Part shown: piece after piece, positions 1-8,187 of the stretch
Layout of the letters: each line of letters starts with the position of its first letter
Numbering within the stretch: position 1 is the stretch's first letter
DNA from: Saprospiraceae bacterium
GTDB lineage: Bacteria > Bacteroidota > Bacteroidia > Chitinophagales > Saprospiraceae
Reading direction: 5' to 3'
Length of the DNA stretch: 64,000 nucleotides
Assembly (NCBI GenBank): GCA_016787345.1
Contig: JAEUUU010000176.1
Location: forward strand, 41,798 to 105,797
The notes under the pieces: generated by a model
The model's input: the letters and a program-made list of their open reading frames with translations, nothing else
What the model was told of the DNA's origin: nothing
Databases searched by the model: none
Translations under genes and position numbers: made by a program

Positions 1-116
1 TGGTAAAGGTCGATCTGGGCAACACAGATTGCAAGGTACCCGCCGCCGAAGAATACATCGAAAACGCCCGTGCAAAAGGACGGCTGGGTACAAAAAAGAA
101 GATGGCGCGCTGCTGA
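1..116 (+). CDS. C-terminal fragment of an unidentified protein
   Basis: An open frame enters from the left edge (codons in phase with position 3) and stops at TGA 114-116. About 37 residues are visible, rich in Lys, Arg, Ala and Glu (for example AAEEYIENARAKGRLGTKKK), a plausible hydrophilic C-terminus. It converges on the antiporter gene, whose stop lies 11 bp away, which is normal gene packing here. The family cannot be recognised from this piece, and the frame could be accidental. Confidence 0.4.
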   Translation, partial: VKVDLGNTDCKVPAAEEYIENARAKGRLGTKKKMARC

Positions 117-127
117 TTCACCCGATG

Positions 128-1411
128 TTACAACCCGTGCATTAGCGCATATTGCATCACGTACGTAGCCGCGCCGGCCAGATAACCCACCACGGCCAAG
201 AGGGTAATTTTTTTGAAATACCAGAAAAAATCGATCTTTTCCATACCCATCGCCGCCACGCCTGCCGCCGAACCGATAATCAGCGCGCTGCCCCCGGTGC
301 CCGTGCAATAGGCCAGCAATTCCCAGAAAAAATGATCGGTCGGGTATTGACTTAAAGGATACATGCCCTGTGTGGCAGCCACCAACGGCACATTGTCCAC
401 AATGGCGGACAAAAACCCGATGATAATCCCGATCAGTGTGATGTTGCCCACGCTGTGGTCGAGCCAGTTGGCTACCTGTCCCAGAATACCCGCGCTTTGC
501 AAAGCCGATACGGCGACCAGGATGCCCAGAAAAAACAAAATGCTCGGCGAGTCGATCCGCTGCAAAGCGCTGACGACCGAGTAGCGCCCTTTTATTTGAT
601 CGTCTTTGCGGGTATGAATCACTTCAGTGACCATCCACAACACCCCCAGGCCCAGCAACATCCCCATAAATGGGGGTAAATGCGTGACCGTTTTAAATAC
701 CGGCACGAAAAGCAAGGCGCCCAGTCCTGTTGCAAAAACCGTTCGGCGCTCAAACGGCGTACTGACCATTTTTTTCTCCGAAGCCTCCTTCGGCGCTTCC
801 ACGCGGCCTTTCACCCGGCGCGACAACATCAGCAAAGGAATGAGCAGGCACACCAGACTGGGCACAAACAAGGTGACAATGATGTTCAAGGCCGTGATTT
901 GTCCGCCGATCCACAACATAGTGGTCGTAACGTCGCCCATGGGCGACCAGGCGCCGCCGGCATTGGCGGATATGACGATGAGGCCGGCAAACATCAGCCG
1001 GTCGTTTTGCGAGGCAACCAGTTTGCGCAACAGACTGATCATGACGATCGTGGTCGTCAGGTTGTCGAGCAAAGCCGACATAAAAAAAGTGATGAGGCCG
1101 ATCAACCAGAGCAAGCGGCGTTTGTCGGTCACCCGGATGCGCTCCGTGACGAGTTCGAAGCCGTCGTGGGTGTCGATCAGCTCGACGATGACCATGGCGC
1201 CCAGCAAAAAGAACAGAATACCGCTGATCTCGCTGAAATGCTCCATCAGGGCATGATGGCTTTCCTCGGCAGCGCCGCCCAGCAGCACGTAAAACGTCCA
1301 GCACAATACCCCGGTGACCAGCGCAGAAGCGGCTTTGTTGATATTTATGTAGTGTTCGAAAGCGATCGCCAGGTAGCCCAGCACAAAAACAAGGATGATC
1401 AGAGTAAGCAT
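128..1411 (-). CDS. nhaD: Na+/H+ antiporter, NhaD type
   Basis: A 427-residue polytopic inner-membrane protein of the NhaD/ArsB (ion transporter) superfamily, expected to expel Na+ in exchange for protons. About 11-12 hydrophobic segments are visible. Polar membrane motifs typical of the family are present, such as SALLDNLTTTIVMISLL and, in the second half, SAIVDNVPLVAA, two related halves each with an Asp-Asn pair that probably lines the ion path. The ATG at 1409-1411 (MLTLIILVFVLG) is chosen. The frame stays open for 47 further codons upstream, but these are hydrophilic and Arg-rich, unlike a membrane protein N-terminus. It is divergent from mpgS with a 159 bp gap, so the two may share regulation. 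Together with the compatible-solute genes it suggests salt adaptation. Confidence 0.9.
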   Translation of the reverse strand: MLTLIILVFVLGYLAIAFEHYININKAASALVTGVLCWTFYVLLGGAAEESHHALMEHFSEISGILFFLLGAMVIVELIDTHDGFELVTERIRVTDKRRLLWLIGLITFFMSALLDNLTTTIVMISLLRKLVASQNDRLMFAGLIVISANAGGAWSPMGDVTTTMLWIGGQITALNIIVTLFVPSLVCLLIPLLMLSRRVKGRVEAPKEASEKKMVSTPFERRTVFATGLGALLFVPVFKTVTHLPPFMGMLLGLGVLWMVTEVIHTRKDDQIKGRYSVVSALQRIDSPSILFFLGILVAVSALQSAGILGQVANWLDHSVGNITLIGIIIGFLSAIVDNVPLVAATQGMYPLSQYPTDHFFWELLAYCTGTGGSALIIGSAAGVAAMGMEKIDFFWYFKKITLLAVVGYLAGAATYVMQYALMHGL

Positions 1412-1570
1412 AATCGTACAGGATCGGGACAGACTTGAAAAACGCAAATTAAACGCAACCCGGCGACTTCGACCGGCTCCGGGCGCAAAAAGCCGAAAAC
1501 ATTTTGCGCTTTGGCTTGTTGCCAATTGGTCATCCCCCCGGGGTATTTTCATTAAAAAAGTGTGTAAATC

Positions 1571-2767
1571 ATGCGTATCGACCTCCCTGTACTAACCGAA
1601 CGCTTTGGCGCCAACCGCTTTTATCAGGTTCAGAAAATTTACGAACTGGACGGCGGTATCGAGCAGGACGATGAATTTTCAAACCCTTTTCACGTCATTC
1701 GCCAGATTCCCTACGAAAGGCTGTACGAGATAGAAAAAAACATGGCCGTCATCATTCCGGTCAAAAACGAGCGCCTGCGCCTGCTCGAGGGCGTTCTGTC
1801 GGGTATACCGCACGCCTGCCTGCCCATTATTATCTCCAACAGCCAGCAGACCCCCATCGATCGATACCGGATGGAACGGGAAATGGTCGACAGTTTTTGC
1901 CGTTATGCGAAGAAAAAGTACGTCATCGCGCACCAGCGTTCGCCCCGAACGGCAGCGCTTTTCAAGGCAGGCGGCTATACCGCGCTGCTCGACGAAGAAG
2001 GCTTTTTGCGCAACGGCAAGGCCGAGGGTATGTTGGCTGGCATGGCTTTGGCCCGAATTCTGGGCAAACGTTATGTCGGTTTTATCGACGCCGACAACTA
2101 CTTCCCGGGATCGGTTCTGGAATACGTGCGCATTTTTTCCGCCGGGCTTTCACAAAGCAACTCTCCTTTCAGTATGGCGCGCGTTCAATGGCACAGCAAA
2201 CCCAAAATCGTGGAGGAGGGCCTTTATTTCGCCAAATGGGGGCGCGTGTCGCGCATTACCAACGAATACCTCAACCGGTTGTTGGGATACTACACCGGAT
2301 TTGAAACGGAGGCGCTCCGCACAGGCAACGCCGGCGAACACGCCCTGACGATGGAGCTGGCGCTGATGCTCGACTATTCCGCCGGCTTTTCCATCGAAAC
2401 CCACCATTTTGTCAGTTTGCTCGAAAAATTCGGCGGCATCCTGCCCAATCCGGATACGGAAAGTATGAAAGCCGGTGTCGATATTTTTCAAATACAGTCG
2501 CGCAACCCGCATTTTCACGCCGCCGACAAAGGCGACGAACACCTGGGCGATATGATCGGAGGCTCCCTTTCAGTGCTCTTCCATTCACCGGTATGCCCCG
2601 ATGCCTTGAAAAAAGAGATCCTCGGCGAACTCAGAAAACGGCATATCGTGGGCAAAAACGAACTCCCCTCACAACCGCATCGGTATCCGCCACTGGCCGG
2701 CATGGATTTCGAGGCTGCCGCCAAAGTATACGACTGGACACGCCAAAGCAATTTTATCCACACATGA
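1571..2767 (+). CDS. mpgS: Mannosyl-3-phosphoglycerate synthase
   Basis: A 398-residue cytosolic glycosyltransferase of family GT55. It transfers mannose from GDP-mannose to 3-phosphoglycerate, the first step of mannosylglycerate synthesis. The sequence shows a nucleotide-sugar core beginning MAVIIPVKNERLRLLEG near residue 58, a DxD metal/sugar motif at D173-A-D175 (GFIDADNYFPG), and the family-typical block GNAGEHALTMELAL. Its length fits stand-alone MpgS. The stop codon overlaps the start of mpgP by 4 bp (ATGA), so the two are translationally coupled. The product is a compatible solute best known from thermophiles and halotolerant species, for example Rhodothermus. Here it stands between two cation/proton antiporters. 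Start at ATG 1571; no Shine-Dalgarno is visible. Confidence 0.93.
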   Translation: MRIDLPVLTERFGANRFYQVQKIYELDGGIEQDDEFSNPFHVIRQIPYERLYEIEKNMAVIIPVKNERLRLLEGVLSGIPHACLPIIISNSQQTPIDRYRMEREMVDSFCRYAKKKYVIAHQRSPRTAALFKAGGYTALLDEEGFLRNGKAEGMLAGMALARILGKRYVGFIDADNYFPGSVLEYVRIFSAGLSQSNSPFSMARVQWHSKPKIVEEGLYFAKWGRVSRITNEYLNRLLGYYTGFETEALRTGNAGEHALTMELALMLDYSAGFSIETHHFVSLLEKFGGILPNPDTESMKAGVDIFQIQSRNPHFHAADKGDEHLGDMIGGSLSVLFHSPVCPDALKKEILGELRKRHIVGKNELPSQPHRYPPLAGMDFEAAAKVYDWTRQSNFIHT

Positions 2768-3573
2768 CCCGGATTATCCTGTTCAGCGACCTTGACGGCA
2801 CTTTTCTCGACCATCATCACTACATGCCGGGACCGGCCCTCGACGCCTGGAAAATGCTGGAAGCAAGGGGCATACCGCTGGTTTTTTGTTCGTCCAAAAC
2901 ATTCGCCGAACAAACCGCGCTGCAAAACGAATTGGGAATGCGGCAACCTTTTATTCTGGAAAACGGCAGCGCCATTGCGCTGCCGAGAGGCTATTTCCCG
3001 CCGGCATCCTATTCCGCCGACCAAGTATCGGGCTCCTGGGACCTTGTAGTGCTGAGCCATGCCGACCGGAGCGGTCTGCTGGCGCTTATAGCGCAATACC
3101 CTGGCCTGCGCGGCTTTTCACAGGTCGGCAAGGATGCTTTGGCTGCCGCGACGGGCCTGACAGGAGCAGCGCTGGACCGCGCCCGCGAGCGCTGGTTTAC
3201 CGAAACCTTGCTTTACCCCGATGAAGAAGCGGGCGTGGCGCCCCTGCGCGAACCATTCTTGCGGGCAGGCTGGAGATTCAGCCGGGGTGGGCGTTTTTTT
3301 ACCCTGCAGTCTGCCGCGGCCGATAAAGGCAAAGCCCTGACACGGCTTCGCGATATGTTTCAACAAAAATACCCGGACGCCCGCCTGCATACGGTGGCGG
3401 TGGGCGACAGCCCCAACGACGCCCCCATGCTCGCGGCTGCCGATACCGCCTGCCAGGTGCAGTCGTACGACGGGCGCTGGGCCGACCTGGGCGTTGCGGA
3501 CCCGATTCGGATTGAGGCCCCGGGACCGGCAGGGTTCAGCGAACTTGTCCGGCGCATGCTGTCGCCGCTTTGA
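2764..3573 (+). CDS. mpgP: Mannosyl-3-phosphoglycerate phosphatase (HAD family)
   Basis: A 269-residue HAD-superfamily phosphatase that should dephosphorylate mannosyl-3-phosphoglycerate to mannosylglycerate, completing the pathway begun by mpgS. HAD motif I is at the N-terminus (FSDLDGT, nucleophile D9 and acid D11). Motif II is VFCSSKT. A Lys in DKGKAL and the metal-binding GDSPNDAPML near the C-terminus complete the site, and the long insert between motifs II and III is the Cof-type cap. The ATG at 2764 overlaps the mpgS stop (ATGA). The frame is open further upstream, but that part lies inside mpgS. The ORF ends 14 bp from the stop of the convergent antiporter gene. Confidence 0.92.
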   Translation: MTRIILFSDLDGTFLDHHHYMPGPALDAWKMLEARGIPLVFCSSKTFAEQTALQNELGMRQPFILENGSAIALPRGYFPPASYSADQVSGSWDLVVLSHADRSGLLALIAQYPGLRGFSQVGKDALAAATGLTGAALDRARERWFTETLLYPDEEAGVAPLREPFLRAGWRFSRGGRFFTLQSAAADKGKALTRLRDMFQQKYPDARLHTVAVGDSPNDAPMLAAADTACQVQSYDGRWADLGVADPIRIEAPGPAGFSELVRRMLSPL

Positions 3574-3587
3574 GGCAGGCAGGTTTC

Positions 3588-4811
3588 CTACTCATTGGAC
3601 AAAGGCGCGCCCTCTTCCCGTATCTCCACCGGCTGGTCGCGATACAACAGCGAACCGATCATCATAATCAGGGTGGTAGCAAGGATGACAAAAAACAGCA
3701 CCCGTTCGTCGAACGCTTCCGTGCGCTGCCAGTCGGGTATTTTATAAAAAAGCAACACTGTAATCAGCCCCCTCGGAATATAAAGCAACTCCGGGAATAG
3801 GTCGTAGCGGTGTACGATTCGCAGATAAACAAAGCGCAGCACCAGCAAGGTGGCGGTAATACCGCCTCCGAGGAGCCATACTTCCCGCTCGTGAATAAAA
3901 TCGAGTTCGATGCCATAGCCGAAAATGACAAAGAAAAAAGTGCGGATGAGGAAGGCCGATTCGGCGGTGATAGATTTCAAAAACGCTGCTGCCTCGTCGA
4001 CGCTTTCGTCGGAAAAGTAGTTTTTGAGCGGTTTCCAACGAATCAACTCCCAGTTGTTGACCACCAGGCCAAAAACCAGAATGGTGATCAGCGACGGCAA
4101 ATGCATCATTTTCCCACCTACATAAATGACGATCAGCACCGCGAAGGCCAGGAAAAACTTGATGTTGATCCGGTTGCGCACCAACAACAGCATCAGACCG
4201 AAACACACGCCGACCGACAGCACCAGCGATACCGGAATACTTCCGAAAAACCAGCTCACTTCCCGAAAGCCGATTTCCTTTCCGGCCGTAAAAAAATTAA
4301 AAGCCATAATGCCCAATACATCGGAAAACGAAGCCTCGTAGATCAAAAACTCCTTCTTTTCGTGCCCCAAATGATGCACGCTGGGCAATACGATCGCGCT
4401 GCTGACTATACTCAGGGGGATGGCATACACCACGCATTGAATGATGGTCGCATCAGGCATCCACCAGTGTAAAATACCCGCGACACCCAAAATGGACAAC
4501 ACCAGCACTACCAGCGCCGACCAGAATGAACTGCGAATCATGGGCAATTTCTCCCGCGTGATTTCCAGATCCAGACCCGCCTCCAGTACGATCATGATCA
4601 AACCCAGGGTGCCCAAAAACTCGATCAGCGCCGGCGGTATCTGAAACGACCAACCCGCCGAATCGGAGAGCGCCCGCAGCGCAATACCCGTACCCAGAAG
4701 CATGAGCACAGAGGGTATGCGGGTCAGTCGGTTGAGCACAGAAAAAAGATAAGACAGGATAACCAATCCGCAAAAAGCGAAAAGGACATGATAGGCCGTA
4801 ATATTTTCCAT
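3588..4811 (-). CDS. Cation:proton antiporter, CPA family
   Basis: A 407-residue membrane protein with about 12 hydrophobic segments, related to the NhaP/KefB-type cation:proton antiporters. Visible family features include a first helix followed by RIPSVLMLLGTGIALR, the segment ETLG-like FLGTLGLIMIVLEAGLDL, and the core EASFSDVLGIMAFNF, whose acidic residues resemble the ion-binding Asp region. ATG 4809-4811 (MENITAYHVLF) is preferred over a TTG three codons upstream. A near-consensus promoter box (AATCTTTG, one mismatch) sits 6 nt upstream at 4818-4825. It converges with mpgP and so closes a block of salt-tolerance genes. The exact ion (Na+ or K+) cannot be told. Confidence 0.85.
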   Translation of the reverse strand: MENITAYHVLFAFCGLVILSYLFSVLNRLTRIPSVLMLLGTGIALRALSDSAGWSFQIPPALIEFLGTLGLIMIVLEAGLDLEITREKLPMIRSSFWSALVVLVLSILGVAGILHWWMPDATIIQCVVYAIPLSIVSSAIVLPSVHHLGHEKKEFLIYEASFSDVLGIMAFNFFTAGKEIGFREVSWFFGSIPVSLVLSVGVCFGLMLLLVRNRINIKFFLAFAVLIVIYVGGKMMHLPSLITILVFGLVVNNWELIRWKPLKNYFSDESVDEAAAFLKSITAESAFLIRTFFFVIFGYGIELDFIHEREVWLLGGGITATLLVLRFVYLRIVHRYDLFPELLYIPRGLITVLLFYKIPDWQRTEAFDERVLFFVILATTLIMMIGSLLYRDQPVEIREEGAPLSNE

Positions 4812-4890
4812 ATTGGGCAAAGATTGAAAAACTGCCCCACACTTCCTTTTTAAGTTTCCCTATTTTGCCTGCCAAAATCACCGCTTGCAT

Positions 4891-5946
4891 ATGACAACTA
4901 TCCAGGGCCCCGCTATTTTTCTTGCCCAGTTTATGGGCGATTCTGCCCCCTTCAACTCCCTCGAAAGCATCTGTCGCTGGGCCGCCTCGCTCGGCTATGT
5001 CGGCGTGCAAATACCCACCTGGGACAGCCGCCTGATCGACCTCGAAAAAGCCGCCGAATCCAGGGCCTATTGCGACGACCTGCGCGGCCGCGTGGAAGCC
5101 TGCGGCGTCAAAATCACCGAATTGTCGACCCACCTGCAGGGCCAACTCGTGGCCGTACACCCGGCCTACGACCTGATGTTCGACGCCTTCGCCCCCGAAC
5201 ACCTGCGCAACAACCCCAAAGCCCGCACCGAATGGGCCGTGCAAACCCTCAAAAACGCCGCCCGCGCCAGTCGCAACCTCGGTCTCGACGCCCACGTGAC
5301 CTTCTCCGGCGCCCTGATCTGGCACACCGTATACCCCTGGCCGCAACGCCCCAAGGGCCTGGTAGAAGCCGGCTTCGCCGAACTCGCCCGGCGCTGGCGC
5401 CCGATTCTCGACGAATTCGAGGAAAACGGCGTCGACCTCTGTTATGAGGTCCACCCTGGCGAAGACCTGCACGACGGCGTCACTTTCGAGCGCTTCCTGG
5501 CCGCCGTGGACAATCATCCGCGCTGCAATCTCCTGTACGATCCTTCCCACTTCGTTTTGCAACAACTCGACTACCTCCAGTACATCGACTTCTACCACGA
5601 ACGCATCAAGATGTTCCACGTCAAAGACGCGGAATTCAACCCCACGGGTAAAAGCGGCGTGTATGGCGGCTATCAGGACTGGATCGACCGTCCCGGCCGT
5701 TTCCGTTCGCTGGGCGACGGACAGGTCGATTTCGCCGGCATTTTTTCCAAACTGGCCCAATACAACTACAAAGGCTGGGCCGTGCTCGAATGGGAATGCT
5801 GCATCAAAGACGCCGAACAGGGCGCCCGCGAAGGCGCGCCTTTTATCGCCGACCACATCATCAAAGTGACCGAAAAAGCATTCGACGACTTCGCCGGCGG
5901 CGCTGCCGACGAGGCGCTTTTGCGGAAAATCATCGGGCTGGATTGA
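4891..5946 (+). CDS. Sugar phosphate isomerase/epimerase-like TIM-barrel protein
   Basis: A 351-residue soluble protein of the xylose-isomerase-like TIM-barrel family (AP endonuclease 2 fold). Metal-ligand candidates stand where the family has them: Glu in CYEVHPGEDLHDG, Asp/His in LLYDPSHFVLQQLD, His in MFHVKDAEF, and a C-terminal Glu in AVLEWECC. The substrate cannot be inferred; relatives act on inositols, keto sugars or sugar phosphates. ATG 4891 is chosen over a TTG two codons earlier. It is followed 11 bp downstream by the next gene in the same direction, so the two could be cotranscribed, though no functional link is obvious. Confidence 0.82.
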   Translation: MTTIQGPAIFLAQFMGDSAPFNSLESICRWAASLGYVGVQIPTWDSRLIDLEKAAESRAYCDDLRGRVEACGVKITELSTHLQGQLVAVHPAYDLMFDAFAPEHLRNNPKARTEWAVQTLKNAARASRNLGLDAHVTFSGALIWHTVYPWPQRPKGLVEAGFAELARRWRPILDEFEENGVDLCYEVHPGEDLHDGVTFERFLAAVDNHPRCNLLYDPSHFVLQQLDYLQYIDFYHERIKMFHVKDAEFNPTGKSGVYGGYQDWIDRPGRFRSLGDGQVDFAGIFSKLAQYNYKGWAVLEWECCIKDAEQGAREGAPFIADHIIKVTEKAFDDFAGGAADEALLRKIIGLD

Positions 5947-5957
5947 AGGGGACGGCT

Positions 5958-6971
5958 ATGAAACACTTGCGCTGGCTTTTCGCCCTGGTTCCGCTGGCCG
6001 GCTGCTCCCGCGCCGAAGGCAAGTCGCTGGCCGACTTTTTGCAACTGCTCCTGCAACAGGAAAGCGCCCTGCGCTGGTTGTTCTGCCTGATCCTGGTGTT
6101 TCTGGCCCTGCAAATCTGGCGCATTGCCCGGCTGGTGACCGTGCAAAGTTTCCGTCTGTTGAAAGGCAGCTGGCGTTTCGTATTCGGCTGGGGCAAACGC
6201 CACCTCATCGCTATCGGCATACTGGGCACCCTGCTGTGGCTGTTCAGCACCCCGCTGGTCGATTTGATCCAGGACGTGGAACAGCGCTACCTGCGCCCGG
6301 TGTGGCTGCAGCAATACGACCACCTCGCCGAGGCGCACCAGATCGCCATTTACGAAGAGGAACTTGGCAAACGAATCGACCCGTATCAGAAACAGGTCGT
6401 CATGCAACGCACCCGGGAAATCGCCGCCAAAATACAATCGACCCCGCTGGCCATTTACGAATGCGCCTACCTCGAATGCGGGCTGTACCCATTCACCGTG
6501 CGGCGCGACCGCGTGGCAGCCGGCTGGATACAGTTTACCCGCGTCGGACTGGGCGGCTTGCGGTATCAGGGCCGGCCCGTCGCATATGAAGAGGTATTGC
6601 AGGCCTGCGCCGACAAAAATATCGAGTTTATGATGGACCTGACCGAGCTCTACCTGGTGGACAAATACCAGCGCGCCGGACGGCGACCGTTGATCAATAC
6701 CATCGACTTGTACCTCGCCCTGTTTGCGCCCGCACTGATCGGGGCGGAATCGGAGCGCATCGTGTATCAGGGATACAACAACCCCAGCTATTACCTCAAC
6801 GACGGCCTCGACGGCTGGTATGTCGCCAATGAAGGCCCCGGTGGCCGCCGACAGATATTCCGTAAAAACAGCATGAAAGACGGCAAGATCACCATTTGGG
6901 AAATGTACCTCGCTTTGGAAGCCAAAAAAGGGCGTTTGATCGGCTCTTATTTGAAAAAAGGGGGATTTTAG
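5958..6971 (+). CDS. Membrane-anchored protein with lysozyme-like motif
   Basis: A 337-residue protein. The N-terminus is hydrophobic (MKHLRWLFALVPLAGCSRAEG), possibly a lipoprotein signal (LAGC, Cys 16), followed by two more hydrophobic stretches near residues 33-52 and 75-95. The soluble part contains AIYECAYLECGLYPF followed 12 residues later by AAGWIQFT, resembling the Glu and A-x-G-x-x-Q-F signature of lytic transglycosylases and lysozyme-like folds. A role in peptidoglycan cleavage is therefore inferred, not certain. ATG 5958 is chosen because the open frame upstream lies inside the isomerase gene. No other family is recognised. Confidence 0.6.
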   Translation: MKHLRWLFALVPLAGCSRAEGKSLADFLQLLLQQESALRWLFCLILVFLALQIWRIARLVTVQSFRLLKGSWRFVFGWGKRHLIAIGILGTLLWLFSTPLVDLIQDVEQRYLRPVWLQQYDHLAEAHQIAIYEEELGKRIDPYQKQVVMQRTREIAAKIQSTPLAIYECAYLECGLYPFTVRRDRVAAGWIQFTRVGLGGLRYQGRPVAYEEVLQACADKNIEFMMDLTELYLVDKYQRAGRRPLINTIDLYLALFAPALIGAESERIVYQGYNNPSYYLNDGLDGWYVANEGPGGRRQIFRKNSMKDGKITIWEMYLALEAKKGRLIGSYLKKGGF

Positions 6972-7017
6972 CGCATACAAAGCCGACGTTTTAACTAAAA
7001 ATAGAAAAATTCGGCTA

Positions 7018-7025
7018 TACTTTTG
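7018..7025 (+). promoter_or_regulatory. Bacteroidota -7 promoter box, near-leaderless
   Basis: TACTTTTG matches the Bacteroidota -7 consensus TAnnTTTG and ends only 4 nt before the ATG at 7030, so transcription would start at or very near the start codon. No convincing -33 TTG is seen. Confidence 0.5.
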
Positions 7026-7029
7026 CCCG

Positions 7030-8013
7030 ATGAAATGGTTTCCTCCGCTATTGTGCGCAGTGCTGTTGTGCTGCGCCTTTACTCCCGTCTTCAGCGCGAC
7101 CAAAACGGAACAGGTCGAGCGTTATCTCGGTAAATACCGCTTCGAGCACGACCGCCCGGTCGGTACGGTCAAATTTATTTTTCAAAAAGCCGTGCTCAAG
7201 CGACAGGGCAACGGCAAATTGACCTACAAACAATTGCTCCTGGGCGAACCTTATTTTTCCAACGAAGACAATGCCGGCAAACTCATCGGTATCCAGGTGG
7301 TCAATCAGGGTAAAACCATGACCATCCTGCCCGAGCCGCCCGATAAACCGGCTTCTGCCCCGGCGCCGGCAAAAAAAGCGGAACCCGCGCCCAAACCCAA
7401 AGCGCAACCCAAACCCCGACAGCAACCTGCCCCTGCGGAACCGGAGACAGCCAACGGCGAGGAGGACGCCGCGGCCGCTCCCACCGCTCCCGCAACCCCG
7501 ACCAACGATCCTGTTCGGCCGCGCACCGTCACCGGTGTAAAAACCGTGGGTGGCATCATGCCCGATTCCGTCGCACTGGCCGAAGGCCTGAGCAATGCCC
7601 GCCACAACGTGGAAGCCTGGAAGGGCCAGTTTTGGCAAACCATGCGGCCAATCTGGTCGTTTGTGATGTGGATTTTCAACTCTATCCTGGTGCTGCTCGT
7701 CTGTTTTGGCGGCTTGTGCCGATACGTCGCCAAAACCGCCGCTTCGGAAAGCCTGATCAACAGCTACGGTCGCATCATCGTCGGTCGCTGGATCGTGGCC
7801 GCACACCAGAACGCCGCCGCCCTCTTGCTGGTCATTACCTGGATCATCGCCATTGTGCTGCTCATCGATGTGTTCATGTGGCTGGTTTTCCTTGATTTTC
7901 CGGTCTGGATGCTCGTTGTGATCTGGTTCCCGATACTTTGGGTCGCCGAAAAACTCACCAACTTTATCGTGCCGAACATTCCTATTTTGGGTCCGGGGCC
8001 GGATCAACATTGA
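7030..8013 (+). CDS. Hypothetical secreted/membrane protein with Pro-Ala linker
   Basis: A 327-residue protein without a recognised family. It begins with a clear signal peptide (MKWFPPLLCAVLLCCAFTPVFS), then a globular domain of about 80 residues (VERYLGKYRFEHDRPVGTVKF). Residues about 105-165 are a low-complexity linker of Pro, Ala, Lys and Glu. The C-terminal half carries three or four strongly hydrophobic segments (IFNSILVLLVCFGGL, ALLLVITWIIAIVLLIDVFMWLVF, PVWMLVVIWFPILWV). It is thus a periplasmic domain tethered to a C-terminal membrane module. A promoter box lies just before the start, so it is probably transcribed separately from the preceding gene. Confidence 0.65.
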   Translation: MKWFPPLLCAVLLCCAFTPVFSATKTEQVERYLGKYRFEHDRPVGTVKFIFQKAVLKRQGNGKLTYKQLLLGEPYFSNEDNAGKLIGIQVVNQGKTMTILPEPPDKPASAPAPAKKAEPAPKPKAQPKPRQQPAPAEPETANGEEDAAAAPTAPATPTNDPVRPRTVTGVKTVGGIMPDSVALAEGLSNARHNVEAWKGQFWQTMRPIWSFVMWIFNSILVLLVCFGGLCRYVAKTAASESLINSYGRIIVGRWIVAAHQNAAALLLVITWIIAIVLLIDVFMWLVFLDFPVWMLVVIWFPILWVAEKLTNFIVPNIPILGPGPDQH

Positions 8014-8060
8014 TGAAGGGTTGATGAGGTTGATAAGGGTTTACAGGGTTGATGGGGAGG
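8011..8060 (+). repeat. Low-complexity intergenic repeat, left member
   Basis: Irregular repeats of a word like GGTTGATGAGG / GGTTGATAAGGG begin at the stop codon of the preceding gene. Similar words in the opposite orientation occur at 10627-10667 on the far side of the TonB receptor, and again at 55945-55985 and 63808-63845. Confidence 0.6.
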
Positions 8061-8187
8061 GTGGTTGAACCCCCTTTTTTTGCCATTCACCGCTTTGCTC
8101 TGCCGGTTGGCGGCAAATAGCTTTCATGCCAGCGGCAAAGCATTCAGGTTTGCATCGTCAAATTGTTCAACAACTACATTTCAGGCG

